This document shows, piece by piece, positions 8,095 to 16,963 of a stretch of DNA of 17,838 nt (position 1 is the stretch's first letter; each line of letters opens with the position of its first letter). Below the pieces are notes generated by a model. The model did no database searches and was not told the origin of the DNA. It was given only the letters and a program-made list of their open reading frames with translations. Source of the DNA: Halocafeteria seosinensis. Lineage: Eukaryota > Sar > Bigyra > Bicosoecida. A program made the position numbers and the translations under genes. Location of the stretch: positions 1 to 17,838 of the forward strand of contig LVLI01000868.1 in NCBI GenBank assembly GCA_001687465.1, written 5' to 3'.

Positions 8095-9927
8095 CTAGCG
8101 TTGACTCAATCGTTTTGCTCTCTGCGGAGCGAGAGCAATTCTTCGATACCGACTGACTGGCTTTCGCGAAGTCGAAGCACTTGGTGTCCCTGTTGAGGTT
8201 GGGGAGGAGCTAGGTGTTGCAGAGCCGGAGGGTAAAGCAGTAAGAGAGCTAGTAGGGGTGCTGGTTTCTGTTGCTGTAATGGTAGCAGTCGGAGTTAAAC
8301 TAGACGTAGGGCTTGAGGTGCCGGTCATGGTTTGGGTCGGCGACGGTGAGGATGTACCAGTTAAAGAGGGGCTCACAGTTGAGGTAGATCTAGGACTGCG
8401 GGTGCTGGTCATGGTTTGGGTCTGCGAGGGTGAGGAGGTACCGGTGAAAGAGGGGCTCACAGTTGATGTGGAGCTACGACTGTGGGTGCCGGTCATGGTT
8501 GGGGTCCGCGAAGCTGACAACGTGCCAGTCAAAGAGCACGATGGCGTCGCACTTCCAGAGGGGGTAAAACTGCTTGAAGGAGTTTCCGACTTGGTCGCTG
8601 TAGTAGAGGGCGTGAAAATCTGGGATGGTGTAGGAGACGGCGTTAGTTGAAAACGCAGAATCGGAAGACTATCATGACCGATGGTACTGTGATCTAGCGC
8701 CCAGACGTCACGAGACCATCTCTCTGATCCTTCCTGGCGATACAGTGCTCCATGTATTTCCAATAAATCACCTGAATTTTCTGTCCCCGTAAGCTTCTTG
8801 CCAGGGTCTACTCCTACCATTCGGGCACTATTGTACACCGAATATTCCACGCGGATGGTACCACTTGCTTCACTCAGTATAGATCCGATAATCCCACCAG
8901 CCTGCGCATTATTGATCACACCCGCGGCATACGTATTCCTAACGCATACATCACCAGAAGCCTCGTCGGGCTGGCCTCCTGTCCATGCTCCTGCAATACC
9001 TCCTGCTTGGGCACCACTGATGTCTCCACGTGAATAGCAGTCTATAATATGGACTTGACCTCTATCCTCTGCTGCATCGGCTCCACTGATACCACCACTA
9101 TGATCTCCAGATATTTTTCCCGTACTATAGCACTCTTTTATATACGCGAAACCATAAGAATGACCAGCATTAATACCCACAATTCCCCCACTTCGGTAAC
9201 CTGGAATATCTCCAGTGGAAAAGGAGCGGGTGATATACACTTGACCGTTGCTCAGGCCAGCATTATTTCCAACAATACCACCTGCTTCACTTCCTTCAAT
9301 ATCTCCTGTGGAATGACTATCGGAGATGTTGATAATCCCGTGATTGAATCCTGCTTCGAATCCTACAATGCCACCTGCACCAAGACCCTGTATCCTCCCT
9401 GTCGAATACGAGTTCGAGATTCTGATCTGACCGCGACCGTAACCACTTCGATAACCGCAAAGACCACCCCCGCGTGACGCAATATCTCCTGATGAGCTAC
9501 ATGTATCTATGATAAAGAATTTTTGTTGTTGCTGCATAAGAAATGCCCCTTTCGCTGCAGTATTTCCATTTCTAATGTCGAGATACCGGATCACTGGAGC
9601 TTTATCAAAAGAGGTGACCGCTGCCATTACCTGAAACAGGCCATCAAACTCAGTGTATCCATCCAACTTAATTATGTTTCCATTCCTACTACCGCCATCG
9701 AATACCTCAAAAATTCCTAATGAAATGTAATCTTGGTTGCCGTAACCAAAATCACTCCACACCAACGTACTGCAATTCATTTCAAACAGGTTCTCAAGCG
9801 GAGTGTACTGGAAGCATGATTCAGCGCCCCTTAGAATATCCGATCGTAAGTCTCTGCCCCCTGCCGTAGTTGCTAAAAACGCAAAATATAAGGGAAGGGT
9901 AGAAAATGAAGCTATGCTCGATCTCAT
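8095..9927 (-). CDS. Secreted GLUG-like repeat protein with long Ser/Thr-rich stalk (family copy 2)
   Basis: From the ATG at 9927 the product is 610 residues. It begins with a signal peptide (MRSSIASFSTLPLYFAFLAT) and a mature N-terminus RDLRSDILRGAESC that aligns directly with copy 1. Cap cysteines are at about 38 and 52. GLUG-like repeats span about 150-366 with GG-I/L-x-G motifs, SYSTG or CYSTG strands and about 31-residue spacing. The C-cap motifs are RDVWALD (406-412) and LPILRFQ (421-427). A Ser/Thr/Pro stalk covers about 429-588 and contains two 28-residue tandem units. It ends with a basic tail (APQRAKRLSQR). The frame stays open upstream to 10341, and an ATG at 10164 would add 79 residues with another hydrophobic stretch; I prefer 9927 because copy 3 starts directly at its signal peptide. 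No intron is seen. Probable extracellular or surface protein; function inferred only from architecture. Confidence 0.82.
   Translation of the reverse strand: MRSSIASFSTLPLYFAFLATTAGGRDLRSDILRGAESCFQYTPLENLFEMNCSTLVWSDFGYGNQDYISLGIFEVFDGGSRNGNIIKLDGYTEFDGLFQVMAAVTSFDKAPVIRYLDIRNGNTAAKGAFLMQQQQKFFIIDTCSSSGDIASRGGGLCGYRSGYGRGQIRISNSYSTGRIQGLGAGGIVGFEAGFNHGIINISDSHSTGDIEGSEAGGIVGNNAGLSNGQVYITRSFSTGDIPGYRSGGIVGINAGHSYGFAYIKECYSTGKISGDHSGGISGADAAEDRGQVHIIDCYSRGDISGAQAGGIAGAWTGGQPDEASGDVCVRNTYAAGVINNAQAGGIIGSILSEASGTIRVEYSVYNSARMVGVDPGKKLTGTENSGDLLEIHGALYRQEGSERWSRDVWALDHSTIGHDSLPILRFQLTPSPTPSQIFTPSTTATKSETPSSSFTPSGSATPSCSLTGTLSASRTPTMTGTHSRSSTSTVSPSFTGTSSPSQTQTMTSTRSPRSTSTVSPSLTGTSSPSPTQTMTGTSSPTSSLTPTATITATETSTPTSSLTALPSGSATPSSSPTSTGTPSASTSRKPVSRYRRIALAPQRAKRLSQR
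8329..8496 (-). repeat. 84-bp tandem repeat inside the stalk of GLUG copy 2
   Basis: Two consecutive 84-bp units (8413-8496 and 8329-8412) encode 28-residue segments. Both begin MTGT or MTST and contain STSTVSPS, LTGTSSPS or FTGTSSPS, and TQT. A partial third unit follows. The period is a multiple of three, so copy-number change would lengthen or shorten the stalk in frame. Confidence 0.75.
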
Positions 9928-10474
9928 TAGTAGTATAGTGCGTTCCACTGAAGCCAAATCTTCCTGTTTCTTTGTCCTACTTGCACTTCGTAAACACAAT
10001 GCATTAGACCACGATAACCATGGCTCCTCGAAAGTATTCCGAAGCTTATGTATCACCAAGACTTGTAGAGACAACAACAATAGTCCTTGAGTGTGCCAAA
10101 TTCCGGTGCGGTGCAAAGCACATGGTAGAAAAAGGAGGATAAATGCAGCAACAAACGATCTCATTCTTGCGAATGCATCCCGTTGGAATCCACGTAGAAA
10201 GCCCCGGACAATGAACCTGTGGGCAAGGTCGGTGCCAGACTCGAACTTATTCTGTTGCCGCGTGCAATCTTGATTGTCCCAGACATCTTTGTCTTCTTGA
10301 CCTTTGGTGGAAATACTGCGAAACCATTGGTTTTGAGAAGCTTAAATCATCTAGATGAAGACAGACTTTGCATTTTCCTAATAACTTACAGCACGTTCAT
10401 TCCTGCATGAACACTCTCTCCGTTGGACATGAGACTTCTACTGTATAGGAAAATTTAGCCGCCTCTGCGAAATT

Positions 10475-10833
10475 CTATTTTCGATCATATACGCCACTAG
10501 CTACCATTCCCAGTAAATGTGAGCCTGCATCTGTGCTCCAACGATAGTTTCGTCCAGATAATACTTCTCGACAATGTACAGTAAATGACACTGTGCGGGG
10601 TATCCAAGGCAGGCCTAGGGTGTATGCTAATTGCTGCTTTCCATTCTCAATTTCTCCTGCATATATGGAAGCGTAAGTATTAAATTGATTTCCTCTTGTT
10701 CCAGAAAGAAATGGACAAAAACGAGTAGGTATAGCGGAATGCAAGCGTGACTCACGGTGTGAGCTACATTTGCCGTTTCTTGCTTGTGAGGGACTGTACC
10801 TCTCACCCACTTGCGGAAAATACAGTCCCCGCT
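10475..10833 (-). pseudogene. Possible terminal exons (or relic) of a small unnamed family
   Basis: The minus strand carries a frame ending at 10475-10477 with QLAYTLGLPW, REVLSGRNYRWSTDAG and GVYDRK. Upstream, a possible intron at 10657-10755 (99 nt) has GTGAGT and ATGCAG ends and leaves the frame open either way, because 99 is a multiple of three. The preceding candidate exon, about 10756-10833, reads GLYFPQVGERYSPSQ and starts just after a pyrimidine-rich stretch ending in CTTAG. No start codon or signal peptide could be placed. The last about 55 residues resemble the relic at 2425-2601. It may be the 3' end of a spliced gene whose 5' part is lost or unseen. Confidence 0.35.
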
Positions 10834-10893
10834 AAGAGGATGCGGTCAACTCCCCGGCCGGTGGGCTACATGTATCTGTCACATATGTGTGTG
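10834..10893. repeat. Dispersed repeat, copy A
   Basis: This segment starts with AAGAGGATGCGGTCAACT, continues through GTGGGCTA and GTCACAT, and ends in a GTGTGTGT run. The same order of blocks is found at 16313-16368, with the first 18 bases identical. On the minus strand it lies directly upstream of the candidate exon at 10756-10833 and may be the tail of an intron. Confidence 0.6.
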
Positions 10894-10998
10894 TGGCCGC
10901 TTGGTTTGATGTTATTAACTAGTCTTGCCAAAGTTCTTCGAGGGTCGTTGCTTCCCTGAGCTGAGTTTTACACAATCGTCAACAACGTGGCGTATCGT

Positions 10999-11745
10999 TT
11001 ATCGTTTTTGGACGCCCCTTCTTGGTCTTCGAGCAGGTAGCGGGCAACAACGGCTGGGTGAGACAGAAGGAGTCACTGCTGTCTCGGATACTGTCAGTGG
11101 AACAGTGAGTGTTGCAGAGGGCGTTCCTGTGGTAGTTATGGAACTCGACTTGCTTGATATCGAGGATACTTCCCCGCTTGATATCGAGGATCCTTTCCCA
11201 CTCTGTGTGCGTGGTTGCGTTGCGGTATTGGACTCCGGGCTTGATAACGGGGTTGCTGAGGCACTCTTTGGGTATGTCTGCGTAGCGGTATTGGAAAACG
11301 AAAGCTGCGTGAAACTTGTACTTGCCGATGAAGTCATTGTTTGACTTCCTGGAGATGAGGGACTCCTAGTTGAAAACGGAATGCGGCTACAGTGGTAGTG
11401 GTTAGACTACCCGATAGCGTTGCTTTATTGGATGGAGTTGCACATGGTATGCGGGATGGGCCAGGTGGCATTTGAAAACGTAGAATTGGTAGATCGTCGT
11501 CGGTATTACAGCTGTCGCCTGGAGTCCAGATGTGGTCAGCCCGCGTTTGAATTTCTTCTTCAAAGTAGAGCTTTCCACTTATTATTTCTTTCCAACTCGT
11601 TCGAGGTTCCTGTTACTGAGAGTTGGTTGTCCCTGCAATAATCTGATAAAGGTGCACCTCCGAAGGTGCACTACCCAGTGATCCTTGCGCGATATAAATT
11701 CTCGGTAGATTCTGACGTGAAAGCATTGGCAGTGCATTTCTTTCG
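10999..11745 (-). pseudogene. 3' relic of a GLUG-like gene, with frameshifts
   Basis: Reading the minus strand from about 11745, ENLYRARITG resembles the end of the repeat domain of copy 2 (SVYNSARMVG). LSVTGTSNELE then matches KLTGTENSGDL, GKLYFEEE matches GALYRQEG, DHIWTPGDS matches DVWALD, and DDLPILRFQMPP matches the C-cap LPILRFQ. A Ser/Thr stalk and a basic tail (LPARRPRRGVQKR) end at the stop 10999-11001. Keeping this alignment needs at least two frame changes, near 11590-11610 and near 11350-11400, and there are stops in the intervening frames. An insertion holding a hairpin lies at 11652-11671. The signal peptide, cap and most repeats are absent upstream. This is a broken copy; I describe it only as a relic. 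Confidence 0.65.
11652..11671. repeat. Perfect 8-bp hairpin within the GLUG relic
   Basis: GTGCACCT and AGGTGCAC flank a CCGA loop. It lies in a stretch with no counterpart in copies 1 and 2, between the parts matching SARMVG and LTGTENS, so it may be the footprint of an insertion. Confidence 0.5.
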
Positions 11746-12387
11746 GTCACACGCCACGCATTCCAGGCGAAGTTCATCAGTGATCCAGAGGAAAAAGGAT
11801 GAAATCAGCAGAACAGACTGACATGGAAAGCGCATCATGCAGTCATTGTAACCAAAGCGTAAAATTCATGAGTTCGATGTTCTATGCATGCTACGAAACA
11901 GAATGGGAGTCTTAAAAAATTGCCATATGTAGTGTATCATTTAAAGCCTACCGACCACAGACTTTAGAGGCAAACTACATCCTTATTGGCTGGCATGATT
12001 CCTTTTCAGAGTAAATCGTACAGTTCTTTGCATTTCCCGGCACGAATGTCAATCCCCCCTGGAAACAACGGTCACTTTGAAAATACCCCGGTAGAAGTGC
12101 AAACAGTACATAGTTTTGGAAACTTGTTTCGTAGCTCTCCATATCATGGCTGATTCGACGTGCAAATTGCGGTGCCATAAATTGTACAGTGCGGATACTT
12201 GACGCGAAGTGGAACTTGGCGTGCCGGTCGCAACTGACTCCTGTTCGTTCTTTGGGCCTCATACTATAGACGATGTTCCACTGTTTGAATTGTTGCTTAA
12301 CTGTATATGTATTGTCTTGCCCCCACCCCACACACCCCCTGCTGAATTGTGTATCTGCGTGTGCGTACAAGTAGACAGAAAGCAAAG
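11746..12387. other. Region upstream of the C7orf50-like gene
   Basis: No supported gene. A minus-strand open frame from 11975 runs to 12508 and overlaps the 5' end of the C7orf50-like gene. The part overlapping the exon is a shadow. The remainder (11975-12230, with MAPQFARRISHDM and LTFVPGNAKNC) is unrecognised. The last 90 bases before 12388 are pyrimidine-rich and lack a clear TATA box; they probably hold the promoter and 5' UTR. Confidence 0.4.
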
Positions 12388-13505
12388 ATGTCGTCAACTT
12401 CACAAACAACGGAGGCCCTGAAGAGTCGTATGTTTGACTTATTAGGAAGTAAGAAAAAGTCCAAGCGCAAGTCCCACTCAAAGAACTCTTCGTCAGAAGC
12501 GAATGCACCGAGCGAGGCGGTCGACAAGGTGGAGAAAACAGAGAAAAAGCGCCACAAACGCAAACGTGATGCAGAGTCTACAGAGCAAGATAATGATGAT
12601 GCGACAGTGAATAAGGAGTCCTCTACCGAAGATAAAGTATCTTCGGAATCTCCCGCAAAATCCAGCAAGAAATCGAAGAAAAAGAAACAAAAGAAAAAGA
12701 GAAAATCTTCCTCCGCCCCCACGGCTGCTTCGGCTGCGGGAGGCGAAGCAGGCGTTATGACGCATGATACCACACAGCAGGCCGTACCAGCCCACAACCC
12801 GTTCCAACAAGCCCAAGAACCCAGTTCCATGCCGTCAGAGGGGAAGTCGGAAGAAGAAGAGGAGACAGCAAGACCTGCGAGCTTCAGTTTGGCGCTTGCT
12901 GATGGTAACCCGGAAGCGCAAAAGGAACTTGTAGAGCAATGGGAGAAACTATTGTCTCATCAAAGAGGTGCTTTCGCGTATCTAGAAGATTGGCTGAATC
13001 AGGGAACAGTCAAAGATGGTCAACAAATAACTTGGAAATTTAATGTAAGAGCCCTATAGATGCTTCCTACTCTTACTGCTTTACACTTTTGTTCCATTGA
13101 TTTACAGAAATTACGGCAGGCTTGGCTATTGAACCACCTTTACGACACGACGTTGGTCCCCGATGAAATGTTTGATACAGTGCTAGAGTATCTTGGAAAA
13201 CTGGCAGGACAAGCGCGTAAGGTAAGTAGGCCAGCTTGTGCGCGAGTGCTCGCTCACTCCACACACATATAATCTCATTCGTTAATCCTCGGCCCCTTTT
13301 GCGTCGACAGAGAACACTGGCAGAAGCGAGAGAGATCTTGGCATGTACAAAACTCACACCTCAAGTGTCTAAACCACCTGTTGTAGACAGTACTCACACT
13401 GAGGTCCCTGAGCCCTCTGCACCTCCAGCCGAGGTATTGGACGATCAGAAGCGACAGGAAGTCCAGATGTTCCGAGCCGAGAAACTTGCAGAGTTGTTGT
13501 CATGA
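12388..13505 (+). CDS. C7orf50-like WKF-domain nucleolar protein
   Basis: Exons 12388-13044, 13108-13221 and 13311-13505 encode 321 residues. Introns of 63 and 89 nt have GTAAGA...TTACAG and GTAAGT...GACAG ends, both phase 0. Residues 1-110 are Ser/Lys-rich with three basic clusters at about 22-32, 53-60 and 94-106 (SKKKKQKKKRKS), typical nuclear or nucleolar localisation signals. Residues about 165-173 are a Glu run. The WKF domain follows at about 185-272. Its signature TWKFN-KLRQAWLLNHLYD spans the first exon junction, and VPDEMFDTVLEYLGKLAGQAR and TLAEAREIL complete the fold, matching human C7orf50. That family is nucleolar, and its proposed yeast counterpart (Rbp95) is an early pre-60S ribosome assembly factor; the functional transfer is inference. 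The C-terminal about 50 residues are a Pro-rich linker and a short helix. The ATG at 12388 is the first in frame after an upstream GTG-led stretch. Confidence 0.88.
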
Positions 13506-13583
13506 AGTTACGCGCCGATGCAGTGCTTTCTCAGTGCACTTCCTGAACACGATGTTCAGAAATTTAGACACCGATTCTCGCTG
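13506..13583. other. 78-nt gap between convergent stop codons
   Basis: The C7orf50-like gene ends at 13505 and the CDK5RAP1-like gene at 13584 on the other strand. The two transcripts must share or overlap their 3' UTRs and poly(A) sites in this gap. Confidence 0.7.
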
Positions 13584-15726
13584 TTATATGCTTTGCTGCT
13601 GCTGACTAAGAGTTTGTTGATTTTCCGCGAGATAACCGGAAGCAGAACTGGAATGCATACCTTCATACGCAGGAGTGTCTCTTAGGTATGATCCACCTTG
13701 GTGCAATATGTCGGACGACTCTTGGATGCTGGTTACAGCTAATGGTGTTGCCTTCAAGGTCTTGACCCCTATTTCATCGATATCTACTACGATATAATCA
13801 CCCCGACGAATTTCAACATATGGAGTATCGAGGTCACCTGCCATGCCTGAAAGTTCCCACTGACGGTAGTGAGAATACGACGAGTGAATCGGCTTGACCG
13901 GGAACACTACTCGCTTGTTGTTATCTGTTCTTCCGGTGAACATTGGAGCCTCTGGATCGCTTCGCTTTGCGTTTCCTTCGACTAGCACAACATGACGTTT
14001 GTTCTTCTCCTTAATGTTTTGCAATAATGCATTTTCGTTGAAGGTATCAATTATTTCACGTAGCCTTCGTTGCTTCACCTCATGAGGCACGTCATCCTCC
14101 AGTTTGTACGCCGCATGAGTCCGTTCCCTCATACTGTAGGCAAACATGAACGCTTGCTCGTATTTGACATAGTTCATCAGGCTGATCGTATCCTGATGGT
14201 CTTCCTCTGTTTCTCCACAAAATCCTGCAATGAAGTCACTACTAATGGAAACTCCAGGAACCCTATCTCGTATTTTATCAGCGAGTTCAATGTAGGCCTC
14301 TCTCGTGTGTAGCCTCCTCATTCGCTGTAGTACTGCTGTGCTTCCCGATTGCGCCGGCATATGCATTCTGCAAAATAAATTATTTGCGTCTGTTCTGCAC
14401 AATGTGTTTAATGAAAATCGTAAAAAACAACGGGACTTACTGGTTGCACAAATTCGGTCTCTCCGCCATAAGCGACAGCAGAGGATCAGGGAAATCCTTC
14501 GGATGCGGAGATGTAAACCGAAAACGTACCTCTGGAGCTATGTGAGTGAGGCGGTCAAGAAGTTCTGTGAATCTGACTCCTTCGCCATCGCGCACCCGGG
14601 AGCTATACAAATTATGGAATCCCGGGGCGGTGGCATAGCCGAAGGAGGCGTAAGGACCCACTCCATGTGTTGGCGTCTGCTTATCATGATAGCTATTCAC
14701 ATTTTGTCCCAAGAGGACCACTTCTTTATATCCATTATCTCGTAACTGTTTGACTTCATCTTCCACCGAAGAAACGATTCGACTACGCTCTCGCCCTCGG
14801 GTGAACGGCACCACGCAGTAAGTGCACATATTGTTGCATCCCCTCATTATGCTCACAAATGCATGAACTTGGTTGCTTGAGGGTCTCATAGGCGCAATAT
14901 CGGCGTACGTTTCCTCTTGGCTAAGTTGCACATTAATTCCGGCATCCGAATCTCCCCGACGCACGACATCAATCAGATTGGGTAAATCCCGGTACGCGTC
15001 GGGGCCCGCAATGATGTCTACCGTTTTATCCTGTTCCAAGAGCTTTTTCTTGAGACGTTCGGCCATGCATCCCAGCACTCCTACTACTGTTTGACGTTGC
15101 TCCTGTCCTTCAGATTCATGCTCATTCACCTGTGGTGCTTGCTGCTTCTTTTTTTTCGATGATTTGTGGGGACTCTTGAGCGCCTTCAGCTGCTTCAGAC
15201 GATTCCAGATCTTTTGCTCCGCGTTTTCTCGAATAGCGCACGTATTCAGTAGAACGACGTCTGCTTCATCTGGGGCCGAACAGGGCTGCATGCCAGCTTT
15301 ATGGAGGATTGAATGCACAATTTCGGTATCGCTGACGTTCATCTGGCAGCCATACGTCTCCACATAATAGCGCAGCGAGTGGTTGAGAGCCGCCTCATTA
15401 TTGTAAGCCGGTCCACCATCCATTGTCATGTCACTCGCTTGTCGTGCAGCCTCTGAATCGCCTGTATACGCCTCTGATGACCCCGAAGATGACAAAAAAT
15501 CCACAAATGCCGGCCCTTTGGCAAGCTTTTGGCGTATTGTGTCTCGTTTATTCGCCCCTTTCACTTGATTATCATGTCTCTGTGAGCCTGTGGAAGCCTC
15601 TGAGGAGGCGCTAGTGCTCTGAACACGCGGGGAAAGGCATGAAAAAGGCTGTAAACCCCGTGTATATGCTCCTGAGAGCCGTCGGACTCCGCCGATTCGG
15701 AGGCCAATAGTGCTCAATTTCATCAT
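13584..15726 (-). CDS. CDK5RAP1: CDK5RAP1/MiaB-type tRNA methylthiotransferase
   Basis: This radical-SAM enzyme family adds a 2-methylthio group to N6-isopentenyladenosine at position 37 of tRNAs, in mitochondria for CDK5RAP1. Exons on the minus strand are 15726-14441 and 14367-13584, 689 residues. The 73-nt intron (14368-14440) has GTAAGT...TTGCAG ends in phase 2 and restores NLCNQMHMPAQSGS. The first ATG is at 15726, and residues 1-40 are Arg-rich with almost no acidic residues, consistent with a mitochondrial presequence. Three cluster cysteines of the N-terminal UPF0004 domain are present: TYGCQMN (127), NTCAIRENAEQ (163) and LGCMAERL (220). The radical-SAM motif RGCNNMCTYC gives Cys 297, 301 and 304. 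SDFIAGFCGETEEDH lies at about 472-486, and a TRAM-like region at about 547-639. All catalytic cysteines are kept. A Lys-rich insert at about 182-212 and a Gln-rich C-terminus are lineage features. Confidence 0.93.
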
Positions 15727-15781
15727 ATTTTCACCCCCACACGCCACAGAACGGAGACGATATGAAATATGATTATTCAAT

Positions 15782-15792
15782 CTTATTTATAC
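15782..15792 (-). promoter_or_regulatory. TATA-like element upstream of the CDK5RAP1-like gene
   Basis: The minus strand reads GTATAAATAAG about 60 nt upstream of the ATG at 15726. Position and sequence fit a TATA box, but it also overlaps the edge of a GLUG relic and the region is AT-rich. Confidence 0.3.
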
Positions 15793-15794
15793 TT

Positions 15795-15986
15795 TCATTC
15801 AATGAGCATGGGAAAACTATGAGGTGCATGAAAAGTGCAACATTTGTTTGTCGCCTTCTGGCTGGACCGCCTGTAAAGCATACACGATTCCTTGCCGCTG
15901 ACGATACCGGATCGTAAATCGTTGGCTGAGATCAGCGAGCAGGAGAAGGTCAAGAATGCATCTAATGTCGCAACTATATGCGACAT
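15795..15986 (-). pseudogene. 5' relic of a GLUG-like gene: signal peptide and mature N-terminus
   Basis: From an ATG at 15986 the minus strand encodes MSHIVATLDAFLTFSCSLIS, a signal peptide, followed by ANDLRSGIVSGKESCMLY. This aligns with copy 2 (RDLRSDILRGAESCFQY): DLRS, G, ESC and Y are shared. The next segment (NKCCTF) matches the second cap cysteine region (MNCSTL). Similarity then stops, and the frame closes at 15795-15797, giving only 63 residues with no repeats. It lies 68 nt upstream of the CDK5RAP1-like ATG on the same strand, so that gene's promoter or 5' UTR may run through it. It is a truncated remnant, though a short secreted peptide cannot be excluded. Confidence 0.65.
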
Positions 15987-16312
15987 GCTAGAAACCCGTG
16001 GTTTTGGATATGCCAAAGGCGTTTCAAGTACACTGCTTCCGGCCTTGCGGAGAATACATGTACTGTAGGACAGCAAAGAGTTCCAAGAAATAAACATGGG
16101 ATAAACCCCAACATGTTAACATCCATGTACTTCGTATACCCATTCTTTCACCGCTTGCTTCGCAGTTGCTCATTTTAGAACCCGATGACATTGTACCAGG
16201 AACCTTCCCATTACCGGTACCGGGTACACACGAACAAGGAAACAAGACCAGGACATTCCAGTGACGCTTTTTCGTCTCTCAAGACCTTAGCCAGGATGTG
16301 TACATCCTCGTC

Positions 16313-16368
16313 AAGAGGATGCGGTCAACTTCCTGGCCTGTGGGCTATCGGTCACATTTGTGTGTGTT
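16313..16368. repeat. Dispersed repeat, copy B
   Basis: It shares AAGAGGATGCGGTCAACT, GTGGGCTA, GGTCACAT and a GTGTGTGT run with 10834-10893, with small deletions. It lies upstream (minus strand) of the GLUG 5' relic at 15986. Confidence 0.6.
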
Positions 16369-16378
16369 CATTCTCCTT

Positions 16379-16421
16379 GCAGGCCTGATAGGCCTGCATG
16401 TAGATCGGACCTATCAGGTCC
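16379..16421. repeat. Two adjacent palindromes
   Basis: GCAGGCCT-GAT-AGGCCTGC (16379-16397) is followed nine bases later by GGACCT-ATC-AGGTCC (16407-16421). The cores CTGATAGG and CCTATCAG are also reverse complements, so the two can pair with each other. Such nested structure is typical of transposon ends or protein-binding clusters; nothing decides here. Confidence 0.5.
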
Positions 16422-16609
16422 ATAACTTTGTTATATTCATCAACCGACCCTGACACAGTTTTGATAAGATAGAGAATGAAAAGTAGATTATGATATTATG
16501 TGCTTTTTGTGAAAATTACTCTTTGTTTTTAATAATAAACTTTTTATCCCCCCACAGACGCTTTAAGGGACGGGATATTCTAAAGGGAGGAAAACAACAA
16601 AGAAGGTTA

Positions 16610-16639
16610 GGGTCCCTTTTACTTAGGGACCCCGGGGTC
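16610..16639. repeat. Nested inverted repeats
   Basis: GGGTCCC (16610-16616) pairs with GGGACCC (16626-16632). The second arm overlaps the perfect 12-bp palindrome GACCCCGGGGTC (16628-16639). Confidence 0.5.
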
Positions 16640-16692
16640 AGACCAGGCCTTGAAATACTGGTAGTGATTTTCTAATTGTCCCTACTTCCCCC

Positions 16693-16750
16693 GTTGCTGC
16701 CCCGTAAACAAGTATCACAGCGTTGTTTCCCCGTAAACAAGTATCACAGC
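16693..16750. repeat. 29-bp tandem duplication
   Basis: Two abutting 29-bp units share CCCCGTAAACAAGTATCAC and differ at two positions in their first eight bases. This indicates recent local duplication. Confidence 0.8.
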
Positions 16751-16816
16751 GTACAGAACACCAATAGCATAGGTTCAGACCTTTGCCCCATAAACTTTTG
16801 AGCGAGAGGCCCCACT

Positions 16817-16857
16817 GGCAGTGGCGGTTACAGTAACCGGGTTACTGCGCCGCTGCC
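16817..16857 (+). repeat. Strong imperfect hairpin
   Basis: The inner stem CAGTAACC/GGTTACTG (8 bp, one-base loop) is stacked on an outer stem GGCAGTGGCG/CGCCGCTGCC (10 bp with one G-T wobble), with a four-base bulge (GTTA) on the 5' side. It could form a stable RNA structure if transcribed rightward. No known RNA family was recognised. Confidence 0.5.
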
Positions 16858-16948
16858 TCCGTTTGGGTAGAGGTTGCCTGCTCGTTAATTACCATTTTTC
16901 TCGATAGGTTTGTCAAGTATACAGGTAAAATACATACAGACACAGACA

Positions 16949-16963
16949 AACACACACACACAC
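16949..16963. repeat. (AC)n microsatellite
   Basis: A short uninterrupted run of about seven AC units follows looser CAGACA repeats. Confidence 0.7.

Noticed and set aside
8258-8650. Plus-strand Val/Glu-rich open frame opposite the copy 2 stalk
   Set aside because: It is the antisense reading of the Ser/Thr-rich tandem repeats.
12297-12830. Minus-strand frames with Phe/Leu runs resembling membrane segments
   Set aside because: They are antisense to the Lys-rich clusters of the C7orf50-like protein (AAG read backwards as CTT).
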